Source: Ascoidea asiatica
Taxonomy: Eukaryota > Ascomycota > Saccharomycetes > Ascoideales > Ascoideaceae
Assembly: GCA_001600695.1 (NCBI GenBank)
Contig: BCKQ01000003.1
Span: 620,001-684,000, forward strand
Length of the DNA stretch: 64,000 bases
Direction of reading: 5' to 3'
Part shown: in pieces, positions 55,248 through 64,000 of the stretch
Position numbering within the stretch: position 1 is the stretch's first letter
Layout of the letters: every line of letters starts with the position of its first letter
Program-made: the position numbers and the translations under genes
The notes under the pieces: generated by a model
Told to the model about the DNA's origin: nothing
The model's input: only the letters and a program-made list of their open reading frames with translations
Database searches by the model: none

Positions 55248-55683
55248 TGAATGAAATGAATATTAAAGAATAAGTATCAAAATAAATGTGCTCCTCATAT
55301 AGTTTATTGATTTTTCTATTTGATTGAAAAATTAGTTCGATTTCTATCTTTACTAAATCTTAAAATACATTATACTTATTTCAAAAAAAGAAAACATTCA
55401 AATTGATAATTTTTAAATAACGTTACCTTTTTTTCAATGGACAATCATTTAATTGTTTATCAGCCATCGAAGACAGAATTTGAAGTGGATAAGAAAAGAA
55501 AACACGGAAAAGAAATCCACAAAACTGGGTTCAAACTACAGAACTAGGGCTCTAAACAATAAAAAGGTCCCGTTGCCCCTTGAATAAAAATGGGAATTAA
55601 AGCAAAATTATGGGTTCTGTTTAAAAGACCCCAAAAACATCAACGGTTCAGTTAGGTATTGAGCGCGCAATATCCAAATTCAA

Positions 55684-55696
55684 ATCACGTGTTATT
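55684..55696. promoter_or_regulatory. Cbf1-type E-box ATCACGTGTTATT
   Basis: Third exact copy of this 13-mer in the window, about 440 bp upstream of the CUL3 first exon. Confidence 0.6.
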
Positions 55697-55929
55697 TTTA
55701 TTACAAATTCTAAATTTCCTAAAATAATTGCACATATTGTTACGGCTGCTGTACAGCTATCTACATCATGAAGTTGTTTTTTATAATATTTGATTTACTG
55801 AAATAGGAAACTAATAAGGTTGTTTTAAGTGTATACAGACATTCATTTTTTTTTTGTTCGTTAGTGTAGGATTTCTGTTTTACTGTTCGTTAATATTGAA
55901 ATAAATATGCATTTTGATGTGTAAGTACA

Positions 55930-56220
55930 GTAAGATGGTGACTCGGAAAAAAGTACTGCTACCAAAATATGGTTCCAACTAGTTGCTCTTCACGACCTCT
56001 TGAGGTGAAATTTGTTTTTACGAAGTGCATTAGATCTGGAGCTTGCAGATGAACCTTAAACATGGTAAAGTCCGTACCGTCTCTGAGTTTTCCTACTCAG
56101 AAGTACAGCGTTACGCGTCGGGTAGACGGCAGAGGGACCCGGAAGAGGGCCAGTGTCTAGCTGCCTGCTGCAGGTGGCATTGGAATTTGGAATGGAGTCA
56201 TTACCAGGTTGTTTTGGGTA
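55930..56220. other. GC-rich hairpin-bearing island (candidate non-coding RNA or promoter element)
   Basis: Contains CCTC-TT-GAGG (about 56010-56025), TCTGAG/CTCAGA (about 56081-56102) and the nested pair CCTG/CAGG inside TGCC/GGCA (about 56162-56180). A 62-codon frame across it has no recognisable features. No known RNA family identified. Confidence 0.3.
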
Positions 56221-56483
56221 ATTTTGGCTGAGATGTAGTTTTGTAACTGGATGTAATTCAGATAGTTTGTTAGAGTGTTAGATTGTTAGTCTGTTGAGTG
56301 GAATGAAAGCCTTTTCAGATGAAAATCACACTGATTATTTGCTTCTGAAAATTGTTTCGCCTTTTGATCTTATGATGATGCTGAATGATTTACGTTTTTG
56401 GTGACAAAAAGAAAAGGAAATAAATCTTGTGAATTATAATAAAACAAAATATATTATTGAATATTGTGATTTCTTTTACCGGA

Positions 56484-56627
56484 ATGGCAAATGGTGAGGA
56501 TAATCATTTAATTGATAATCTCTTTCATATCAGCTCAGAAAGTACATCTAGTAGATTAAAGAACCGTATAGAAATGAAAGTATTAGAGAATATTGACAAG
56601 GTTAAACATTCCATTACGAAAAAATAA
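56484..56627 (+). CDS. Possible small gene or exon, 47 codons
   Basis: The frame begins MANGEDNHLIDNLFHISSES and ends KHSITKK then stop. It uses mixed codons (ACG, CGT, GAG, CTC) and has charged helix-like content unlike the surrounding AT repeats, so it may be real coding. No family recognised. It could be an exon of a gene that includes the hydrophobic frame at 56766-57014, but I saw no matching splice sites. Confidence 0.25.
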   Translation: MANGEDNHLIDNLFHISSESTSSRLKNRIEMKVLENIDKVKHSITKK

Positions 56628-56765
56628 TCCATTAGAGTAATTAACCAGTTTTATATATTGGTTGTTTGGTTTTATATGGTATTTATAAAATGTTATTTTC
56701 TTAAATTATCTAAATTGATGAAAAATTGTAGTTTATTGTTATTCTGGGGAAGATTGAATTGAAAA

Positions 56766-57014
56766 ATGTTTGTTTTTAAACAAATTTTTAATTTTATCTT
56801 TAATGGCATGATGTTTTCGTTCAGTCGAAGTGATGATATACTCCTAATACTCCTACAATTCTCTAGAATTATCTCTCATTCGCTTTCATATATAATAATA
56901 ATATTATTATTATTACTAATAGTAGTTTTATGTTTCATTAATTTTAGTAGAATAATTGAGCTTGTTTCTCATATTAATTTTGTGAGACTTGGGAAAAAAT
57001 TAAGTCTGAAATAA
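56766..57014 (+). CDS. Possible small membrane protein, 82 codons
   Basis: The frame starts MFVFKQIFNFIF, has a strong hydrophobic segment near residues 42-60 and a basic end. Not recognised. T/A-rich DNA often gives hydrophobic frames by chance, so support is weak; the nearby 56484 frame is the only reason to list it. Confidence 0.2.
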   Translation: MFVFKQIFNFIFNGMMFSFSRSDDILLILLQFSRIISHSLSYIIIILLLLLIVVLCFINFSRIIELVSHINFVRLGKKLSLK

Positions 57015-58488
57015 AAAAAAAAAAAAATGGAAACTATTTTTTTCACTTTACGAAAATTTACAAAATTTCATATAGATTATTTTATTATTTTATACTAAAA
57101 GTAAAAATATCAATCAAATTTCAGATAAATAAATCTACTAAATAATCTACTGATTATTTCACTAATTAATTTAAAAGTTGATTCCTTAAAAGAATATTTC
57201 AAATAAAACTAAAACTAAAATATAAATGAACCCATATTCATTACTTCATACATTATTGTCTTAAATAGAAGTTCAAAAATTTAAAATAATGTTACTCAAA
57301 TAGAAATTCACTTGAATTATAACCATACAAATTTAAATATTTTTTGGTAAGCTTAAATATTTTTGAAAATTTATTACTAATATAGCTTTATGTAATAATT
57401 TTTTCATATTCTCGTTATATCTTGAACGTTAATCATTGAGTTTCAATAAGTTTTATTATTAAAAACAAAAAATCTTTTTTTTTTTTAATATCACTACGGT
57501 ATATATTTGTAATAATATTAATTATTAATGAGATTGATTCAGTTCATTTGAAACTGATAATATTACTCAAATCAGAAATCAAATTGTTTTGTTTTATGTT
57601 TAATATTCTAACATTATTCGTATTGTATCAAACCGGATTGTATTGATAATTATTGTACATTAATTTACACTGAAAACCATTACTAACTGAATTAAATATT
57701 CAATTATTAACCAAAAATTCAAGAATTCAAGAATTAGAGATCTAGAAAATAAAAAATATAATTATAATTTTATTGAAAAAAGTATTATCACGAGTAAGAA
57801 TTTGAATATTGTTCATATAAAATAAGTAAAAATTAAATTTACTACTCTGGTAAGATATTTCTAAATGTGTCAGAGAAAATTAATAATAAATGTACTTTAT
57901 TTTCGTAAATATTCATTTTAATTGCATTCCATTTCATCTCAGTTGAAATGAAGTGAACTTGACTTCTTTTACAAAGCCTACAGTATACTCTTTTCAATAA
58001 AACATCCAGACTACAGGAATTTATATGAAACTTATTCATTATTAATGTATTTTTTTGTATTAATCTATATAGGTGTTAAAAAGAATAAGGAATAAATAGG
58101 GAAATAAATTCTTCAAAAGATTAAAAATGAGGTATTTTTCAAAAAAAAAAAAAAAAAAAAATTGTTAAATCATTAACTTTTATAAAAAAAGCAAAATTAT
58201 ATGAAAAGACTAACACTAACTAGTAAATTAAGAGAAAAACTGAAAAAAAAACTAAAGATTGAAATAAAAAGAAATAGTACAACACACAAGTTACTCACTC
58301 ACTCACTTAGTAACTTTTGAATAAAAAAATCATAACACACAAATGATAAAAAAAAAAAAGTAGATAGAATTATATATATGTATAGATATAAAGATAAAAT
58401 AGAAATTAAAATTAGACACTTGTCATTAAATAAAATACACTTATTATTATTAGAAAACAGAAATATTCATTATATTTATTTTTGTTTT

Positions 58489-59664
58489 TCATAAGCTATT
58501 TTCCAATTTTGAAATTTTTTGAAAAGTAATTTCCAATTCATTATTAAATTTAGCTTCCAAAATATTTATTTCATATAAAAATTTTTGAAAATTATAATCA
58601 TTATTCTTGAAATAAGATTGATATTGATCTAAAATAATTTGGTTTTGGTTTTGATTTTGATTTTGAATATAGTTGTTATTAGTATTAATTGAAGCAGTGG
58701 TAGTATTAAATTGATTAATTATTGGACTTGAGTTTTGATTTAAAGATTGATTAAAATTTTTATTAAATTTTAATTTACTTTTTGGAGATTTTTTATTCAT
58801 TTTTTTAAATAATTTAGATTCTTTCTTTCTTGATTGTGATCTAGAGGTTTTTGTAGTTTTTGAGGTCTTTAAAACTTTGGAAATTCTATTATTATTAATT
58901 TTATTACTATTGTTATTAATGATACTACCGCTATTATTATTACCAGTGATATTATTATTAATATTATTTGTTATAGAACTTGAAGATTTCAAGATTGGAA
59001 TTTGAGGAGAAATAGGTTTTGAAATTTTTTTAGTTTTATTAATATTAATACTTAAATTTGAGTTATTAATTCTATTAAATTGTGATCTAGGTTTAACTTG
59101 AACTTGTTGTATTTGATGAATCTGATTATTTTGTTGTTGAATTTGTTGTTGTTGCTGTTGAAAAAGGTATTGTTCCATTTGAGGAGATTGAAATTGGGAA
59201 ACAGGTACATATCTATTTTGAACACTATCATAAGACATTGGAGGACTTGGAATTGAAGTTGAATTTATATTATTATTAGTTAAATTGTTATTAATATTAT
59301 TTTGTAAATTTAAAGATTGAGAAGGATATATATTCATTTTATATTGAGAGATTGGAGAAGTTGAAGAAGAATTTGTTAATGGAGTATATCTTCCATTTAT
59401 ACTTGAATATTTATTAGAATTATTAGATATTATATTACTGTTATTGATTATATTAGTACTCATATTCATATTGTTATTCATATTTACATTACTATTCAGA
59501 TTCACATTCATATTATTGTTCATGTTCATGTTCATGTTCATTATAGTATTACTATTGCTATTATTACTACTATAGTTATAATTATTAATACTGTTATTGA
59601 TCATATTTTGTTTATTATTTGAATAAACTGGTGATGAGGTTTTGATATAATTTGTTTGATACAT
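58489..59664 (-). CDS. Asn/Gln-rich protein of unknown function
   Basis: 391 residues, not recognised. Asn runs and MNMN repeats fill the N-terminus (to about 85). Short more complex motifs follow: RYTPLTNSSSTSPISQYK, PSPPMSYDSVQNRYVPVSQ and a Gln-rich segment (about 165-185). A basic patch (RKKESKLFKKMNKK, about 275-290) could be a nuclear signal. The last 35 residues (FLYEINILEAKFNNELEI...) should form a short coiled coil. The composition and the very long upstream region (4.2 kb) resemble regulatory or transcription factors, but no DNA-binding domain is visible. Confidence 0.65.
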   Translation of the reverse strand: MYQTNYIKTSSPVYSNNKQNMINNSINNYNYSSNNSNSNTIMNMNMNMNNNMNVNLNSNVNMNNNMNMSTNIINNSNIISNNSNKYSSINGRYTPLTNSSSTSPISQYKMNIYPSQSLNLQNNINNNLTNNNINSTSIPSPPMSYDSVQNRYVPVSQFQSPQMEQYLFQQQQQQIQQQNNQIHQIQQVQVKPRSQFNRINNSNLSININKTKKISKPISPQIPILKSSSSITNNINNNITGNNNSGSIINNNSNKINNNRISKVLKTSKTTKTSRSQSRKKESKLFKKMNKKSPKSKLKFNKNFNQSLNQNSSPIINQFNTTTASINTNNNYIQNQNQNQNQIILDQYQSYFKNNDYNFQKFLYEINILEAKFNNELEITFQKISKLENSL

Positions 59665-59916
59665 ATTATTGAGGTAAGAATTTATTTAATCTTATTAAAG
59701 AGTTTGAGATTATTTTATTTTCTAAAGTTATTTTTAATTTCAAATTTCCTTTATCAAAGAAATCAGGAAAATAAAAAACCAAAAAAAACAGCAAAATCAA
59801 AAGGCTTTATATATATTAGTTTATTTGATTAGATTTACAAATAAATATATAAAATACAAATTTAAATCTAAATAAGAGGAAAAAGTTATTAATAATCGTC
59901 CCGCCTCATAAGTAAT

Positions 59917-59958
59917 TAATTGCTAATTAATTGCTAATTAATTGTTAATTAATAACAA
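59917..59958. repeat. Tandem TAATTAATTG(C/T) repeat, about four copies
   Basis: A unit of about 11-12 bp containing TTAATTAA, upstream of the Asn-rich gene. Confidence 0.7.
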
Positions 59959-62498
59959 ATTTAAGAATACACCAAAATTTAATTATGAATAGTTCAATTT
60001 AAGCTCAGAAAAATAAAATTATTAAAAATGATTAAAATATTTTAAACTACGAATTTAGTTCTCAGTTCGTACTGAAAATGCTTTTATCCCAACTTAAATT
60101 CCATGAAACTTTGTAAAACTTTAGATTTGCCAGTACTGTTATTAATCACCGTAGTTAATTAATTAATTATTTAATTAATCAGTTAATTTATTAATTAATT
60201 GTAATTTTAGTTAATTAGTGTTTGTACTAATTAGTAAACACTAATTTATAAATTACTACTATCGGCAATACTAACTGGCTTTTAATTAGCTCATGGTAAA
60301 TTAAGTTGGTCAATTAAGTTTGTTTTTACTTTTTCTTTTTTCATATTTTTTTTGAATTTGCAAATGTTTTTGCAATAATAGTTAACTTTAAAATTGTATA
60401 CAAGGAAAATCAAAAGAAAAAAAAAATGAAAGGAAAAAAAAGGAAAAAAAAGGAAAAGAAAAGGAATGAGAATGAAAATGAAATTAAAAAAAAAAAAAAA
60501 AAAAAAAGGAAGGAAGGAAGGGTACACGTATTATATATATCCGTGTAAACAGTATGGGCAATAAATGCATTTATTAGAAATTTCCTAAGTTAACGTATCT
60601 TTTTCATTATCTTTTTTTAACCTGAATCATTAATTAATTAGTTAATTAATTGATTAATTAATATTTGAATAACAAAATAGGTCCATTACCATATTATTAA
60701 CCTACCATTTTAAAACATTACCACATTTAAAAAGTCACTTTTGAAGAAATAGACGAAGATACAAAATTACAAGGTACAAAAAATATAAGAGTACTATAAA
60801 TGGTAATCAATTCATAGATTTATTAATAATTATTACAATATGGTAGTGATATTTCTAATTAAACTAATTAAATTAAAAAACAATTAATTAATAAATAATT
60901 AATTAATAATAATATATTAATTAATAGGAAGAATTATTAATTTCATTTCGAATCTTAATCAATCAGGTTACAAAATTTAATTTAAGGTTCTCTTAAAGTT
61001 AGGTTAAATCTAACTTAAATCAAATCAATTGAACTTAATTAAAATTTATTTTACATTAATTTCGTGATTAGGAATGATATTTTGATTTGTAAGTTACTGT
61101 AGAGTTGTAAAGTGCTGTAGTTTATATGTTAAAACTGCTAACATTTTACCATTAGTGAATATTTTTCTAGGATACACTCTGTGTTTCGGTGTAGTACTCG
61201 GTACAGTAATTAGAAAAGTATTCACTAGACTGACTGCTCACCATAATTTAAAAATATTCACTAAGAAATTTTTATAATTCGGCTCTTGTTAACATCTGCC
61301 GAGTCAAGTATGGTATACTTTTAGAATTAAAAGTTAAGAAAATGTGAATTTAATTTAATAAAATGCAAAATTAACAAAATGTGAATTTAAGCTTAACAAA
61401 AAAAAGAAAAAATTCAGAAAAAAAAAGTCATTAACATTTATGTTTTTAAACAAAAAAATAGTTACAGAGAACGTACAGTAACAAGTTTTAAATATATTAA
61501 TAAACCACAAGTTTAAATATTTATTCTTTCCAAAAAATTGCATAGAAAACATTGAATAAACACTGTTGGCGAAAAAATTTGAGGAATAAACTAAAACCAG
61601 TTCTTATCTCGTTTATAAATTAGAATTTATTTGAATCTTTTTGCTATATCAGCTTTATATATATTTGAAATTTAGTGAATATTAATCTAATATTGTGATA
61701 ATTGTAAGGATTGTTGAATTCTCAATATTAGCCCCAATAGCCCCAATAGATCAATAATCATATGAGAATCTTGAAAATATAAAGAATCCTAACGTTGGAC
61801 AAAATTACGTAAGAAAACAATATCTGAAACTATGTGAAATTGATTGATTTACTCCTGAATACAGGGTTTATACATAGATTGTGCTTAGAGTACTAACCCT
61901 GTACTGTAAAATACTGCTGAAAACTACGCTGTTGCTGTAGAGTTTTTTATTACTGTAATAATGTTACTATTGATATCAACGCTATTTGTAATTATTTTTA
62001 ACGTTAACACAACATTGCCCAAGTAATATGAGGCGTAAATTATTGAATTTATTGAAATACGTACAGAAAAGTAACGTTACTGCGAGAAATTTTGAACTGC
62101 AAAGAATTTGAAAACTTGAAAAATGTAAAAGAACAACGAATTGTGGAAATTTTGAAAAAAAAGGTTAAATTGAAAGTTAAATAGAATGTTTAATAAAACT
62201 TAAATTCAAATCATAATTTGAAATCATTTTTTGAATCAATAAAGTCAAGATTAAAATAAAAATAAAAATAAAAATACAAATACAAATTTGTATAAATTTT
62301 GTAAAATTACAAATTTACAAAATTATAGCAACAATTTCATCAATCAACATACTCGAAGGGATTTTGTAATTGCTGTTTTAAAACTCCCCAATAAAAATAT
62401 ATTTTATTAATAGACCTTATTGTAGTTACCCTGTGAAAAGGCCTCACCAAATCTCTCATCTGAAAATGCACTGTTTTTGTTTGTTTTGTGGATCATCT

Positions 62499-62512
62499 TT
62501 TGTTTTTGTGGT
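62499..62512 (-). promoter_or_regulatory. Shared motif ACCACAAAAACAAA, copy 3
   Basis: Exact reverse-strand copy of the motif at 5373 and 32632, in a GC-richer patch of the 4.2-kb intergenic region. Confidence 0.4.
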
Positions 62513-63886
62513 ATCCGCGGAATCCGTGGTGTCCGCTGAGGATTAGTATGTGTGGTTGCACGCGGAAAGACTGTGCCCCTGTGCTACGGAATTTTAAACA
62601 ATTTCCAGGCAATTCTCAGGCTTTGATTAAAGTTTTCTGGTCACTAATACGAAAAATATTACAAATACTAAAAATATTAAAAATATTAAAAACAAACAGC
62701 AGTTTTGAATAGTTTTTGAAGACTCTTCAAAGACCTCAGAGACTTCAAAAAGACTTCAAAGAGACTTTAGAGAGACTTCAAAAATGTATATCAAACTCCC
62801 GAGAGAGAGCTCTGTTTAACTCTAACATAACGATTGATTCGTAATTCTGATAGTATTATTTCAATCGATTGACACTAATTTAGATTCATTTGATATCACT
62901 TTTTAAATATAACAACTTATCAATGAAAGTGATAACAAATTAATTAACAATTCAGATTAAAATCAAACTAAGAAAAAATAATAATAAATATTATTCAATA
63001 AACATCAAAGCTTATTAACTTACACTAATCAATAATTATTATTTGATGTTTATAGATCTAATTCACTACGTAACTATTCCAAACGTGCTAATTCTATTAT
63101 CTTGAATACAACAGTTTCATTACTAGTACTGTTATGTATTAAATACAATAAATAATAATTCAACAACACAATTCACCAAGACAAATTTATCAAAAGAATT
63201 TGGAAGAACAATTTTTGGTGACAGTGAAATTGAAAATCATGTCCCAAAAACTGTCCAATAACCTAAAATGGAATTTCTTTTATTATTAAACTACAGAATT
63301 CTTTATCGTGGAACAAAATTGGTTAATTTTTTTTTTCTACGGTCAATAAAAATAGTACTTTTCTTCAAAGTGTTTGATTATTTTTTTAGTAAAGGTACAT
63401 CTACAAAAATAACACTCTTACAAAAATTTGAAAAGGTAAATCATGAAAATAAAATAAATATTTTTTTGACTTTTTAATATATTTAAGTATTCATGTACAC
63501 AAAAAATATATACGAAGAGATGTGCTTTAAGGTATGCACTGCGACTGAAGTAGTGCACATACTTTACAGTACTTGTAAGCACGTTTACTTAACAAAATTC
63601 TTAAATGGGTAATTTTGATTATCTAGAACGTGACCAATCCGGAAAATATTCCCAAAACGGGAATATGAAATAATATTTAAAAATTTTAAATTTATGAAGC
63701 AATAAATTATATTATTGAATTATTTTTATATTTCTTTCTATTTCTATTTTTATTTCTATTTTCATTTATATTTTCATTTATATTTACAATTGATTACATT
63801 CATATTTGAATTATAACTTAAATTTTCATTACATTTCTATAAGTAATTCTATTTGTATTTATAAGTAATTATATTTCTATTTATAA

Positions 63887-64000
63887 TTACATTTTTGGAC
63901 CAATCATTTTTTCAGGTTTTACCCATTCATCAAATTCTTCTTCACTTAAATAACCTAATTCTAATACAGATTCTTTTAAAGTTAAACCTTTTTTATGAGC
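63887..64000 (-). CDS. FUM1: Fumarate hydratase, C-terminal end (partial)
   Basis: The last 37 residues and the stop of a gene that continues beyond the window. The peptide [20 protein letters not shown] followed by [16 protein letters not shown] is the conserved C-terminus of class II fumarase (TCA cycle, mitochondrial and cytosolic pools in yeast). The catalytic domains lie outside the window. Confidence 0.93.
   Translation of the reverse strand, partial: AHKKGLTLKESVLELGYLSEEEFDEWVKPEKMIGPKM

Larger units (their letters stand above)
55248..58488. other. Long intergenic region upstream of CUL3
   Basis: 3.2 kb. A CACGTG site (55686-55691) sits in a moderately GC-rich stretch (55500-55700). 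A clear GC-rich island (about 55930-56220) has several hairpins. Two short plus-strand frames (56484-56627 and 56766-57014) are listed separately. The rest (57020-58488) is AT-rich with poly-A tracts (58141-58161). A 65-codon minus frame at 57842-58039 has no family features. Confidence 0.45.
59665..63886. other. 4.2-kb intergenic region rich in TTAATTAA elements
   Basis: Lies between the FUM1 stop and the Asn-rich gene. Dense TTAATTAA palindromes cluster at 59910-59960, 60155-60230, 60630-60662 and 60855-60925. There is a poly-A/T tract (60486-60507), a GC-richer patch with the third ACCACAAAAACAAA motif (62450-62620), and AGACTTCAAAG-type repeats (62715-62780). Short frames here show no family match. 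No gene seen. Confidence 0.5.

Noticed and set aside
57842-58039. Minus-strand frame of 65 codons with several Cys
   Set aside because: No zinc-type spacing, no homologous family recognised, isolated in AT-rich DNA.
62488-62712. Plus-strand frame of 74 codons in the right intergenic region
   Set aside because: Mixed GC patch followed by AATACTAAAAATATT repeats; no features of a protein.
1-64000. CRISPR arrays, insertion sequences, LTR retrotransposons or telomeric repeats
   Set aside because: No spaced direct repeats, no transposase or reverse transcriptase frames and no long terminal repeats were seen; the repeats present are short tandem arrays.

Overview
The window comes from a budding-yeast-type (Saccharomycotina) nuclear genome that is extremely AT-rich. 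The gene set is eukaryotic and fungal: VPS53, QCR8, GON7, APC15/MND2, MED21, ATG5, EXO1, MPH1, LEU1, an INO4-type bHLH and AreA/Gat1 and Fep1/Sfu1 GATA factors. Introns are few and use GTATGT or GTAAGT donors, TACTAAC-like branch points and TAG/AAG acceptors. TGA and TAA both serve as stops. Proteins carry long Asn runs and many Lys/Ile/Asn-rich stretches, as expected from the base composition. An AA9 lytic polysaccharide monooxygenase, rare in budding yeasts but known from Geotrichum and relatives, together with the AT content, suggests the Dipodascaceae (Geotrichum/Magnusiomyces/Saprochaete); that placement is inference. The genetic code at CUG could not be decided from this window.

Layout, left to right: an iron-type GATA repressor (SFU1/FEP1); EXO1; a three-finger C2H2 protein; MED21; a secreted AA9 LPMO; tRNA-Gly(GCC); ATG5 converging on TRM140; an Ecd/Sgt1-family gene converging on APC15; a YVH1 homologue reduced to its zinc domain; EGD1 (NAC-beta), whose reading frame only closes if a one-nucleotide exon is spliced in; a GAT1/AreA factor; a 1 kb GC-rich, hairpin-rich non-coding block; GAD1; two unrecognised genes; a TilS-type lysidine synthetase; a small KEN/D-box protein; VPS53; QCR8; a 31-32 residue metallothionein; an INO4-like bHLH gene; GON7; MPH1; LEU1; CUL3 with an extra 5' exon; an Asn-rich orphan; and the 3' end of fumarase (FUM1) at the right edge.

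Four genes have introns (EGD1, QCR8, the metallothionein, CUL3) and their exons were rebuilt by reading the sequence. Genes are often tail-to-tail with short gaps (15 bp for INO4/GON7, 39 bp for the Ecd gene/APC15, 46 bp for ATG5/TRM140). Intergenic regions contain sharply bounded GC-rich islands. Nine CACGTG (Cbf1-type) sites were found, all outside coding sequence, and a perfect Leu3-type palindrome lies upstream of LEU1.

The most unusual observations are the single-nucleotide exon in EGD1, the phosphatase-less YVH1, the yeast AA9 enzyme, the metallothionein intron that sits one codon before the stop, the structured GC-rich block at about 28.0-28.6 kb, and a shared 14-base motif in three intergenic regions.
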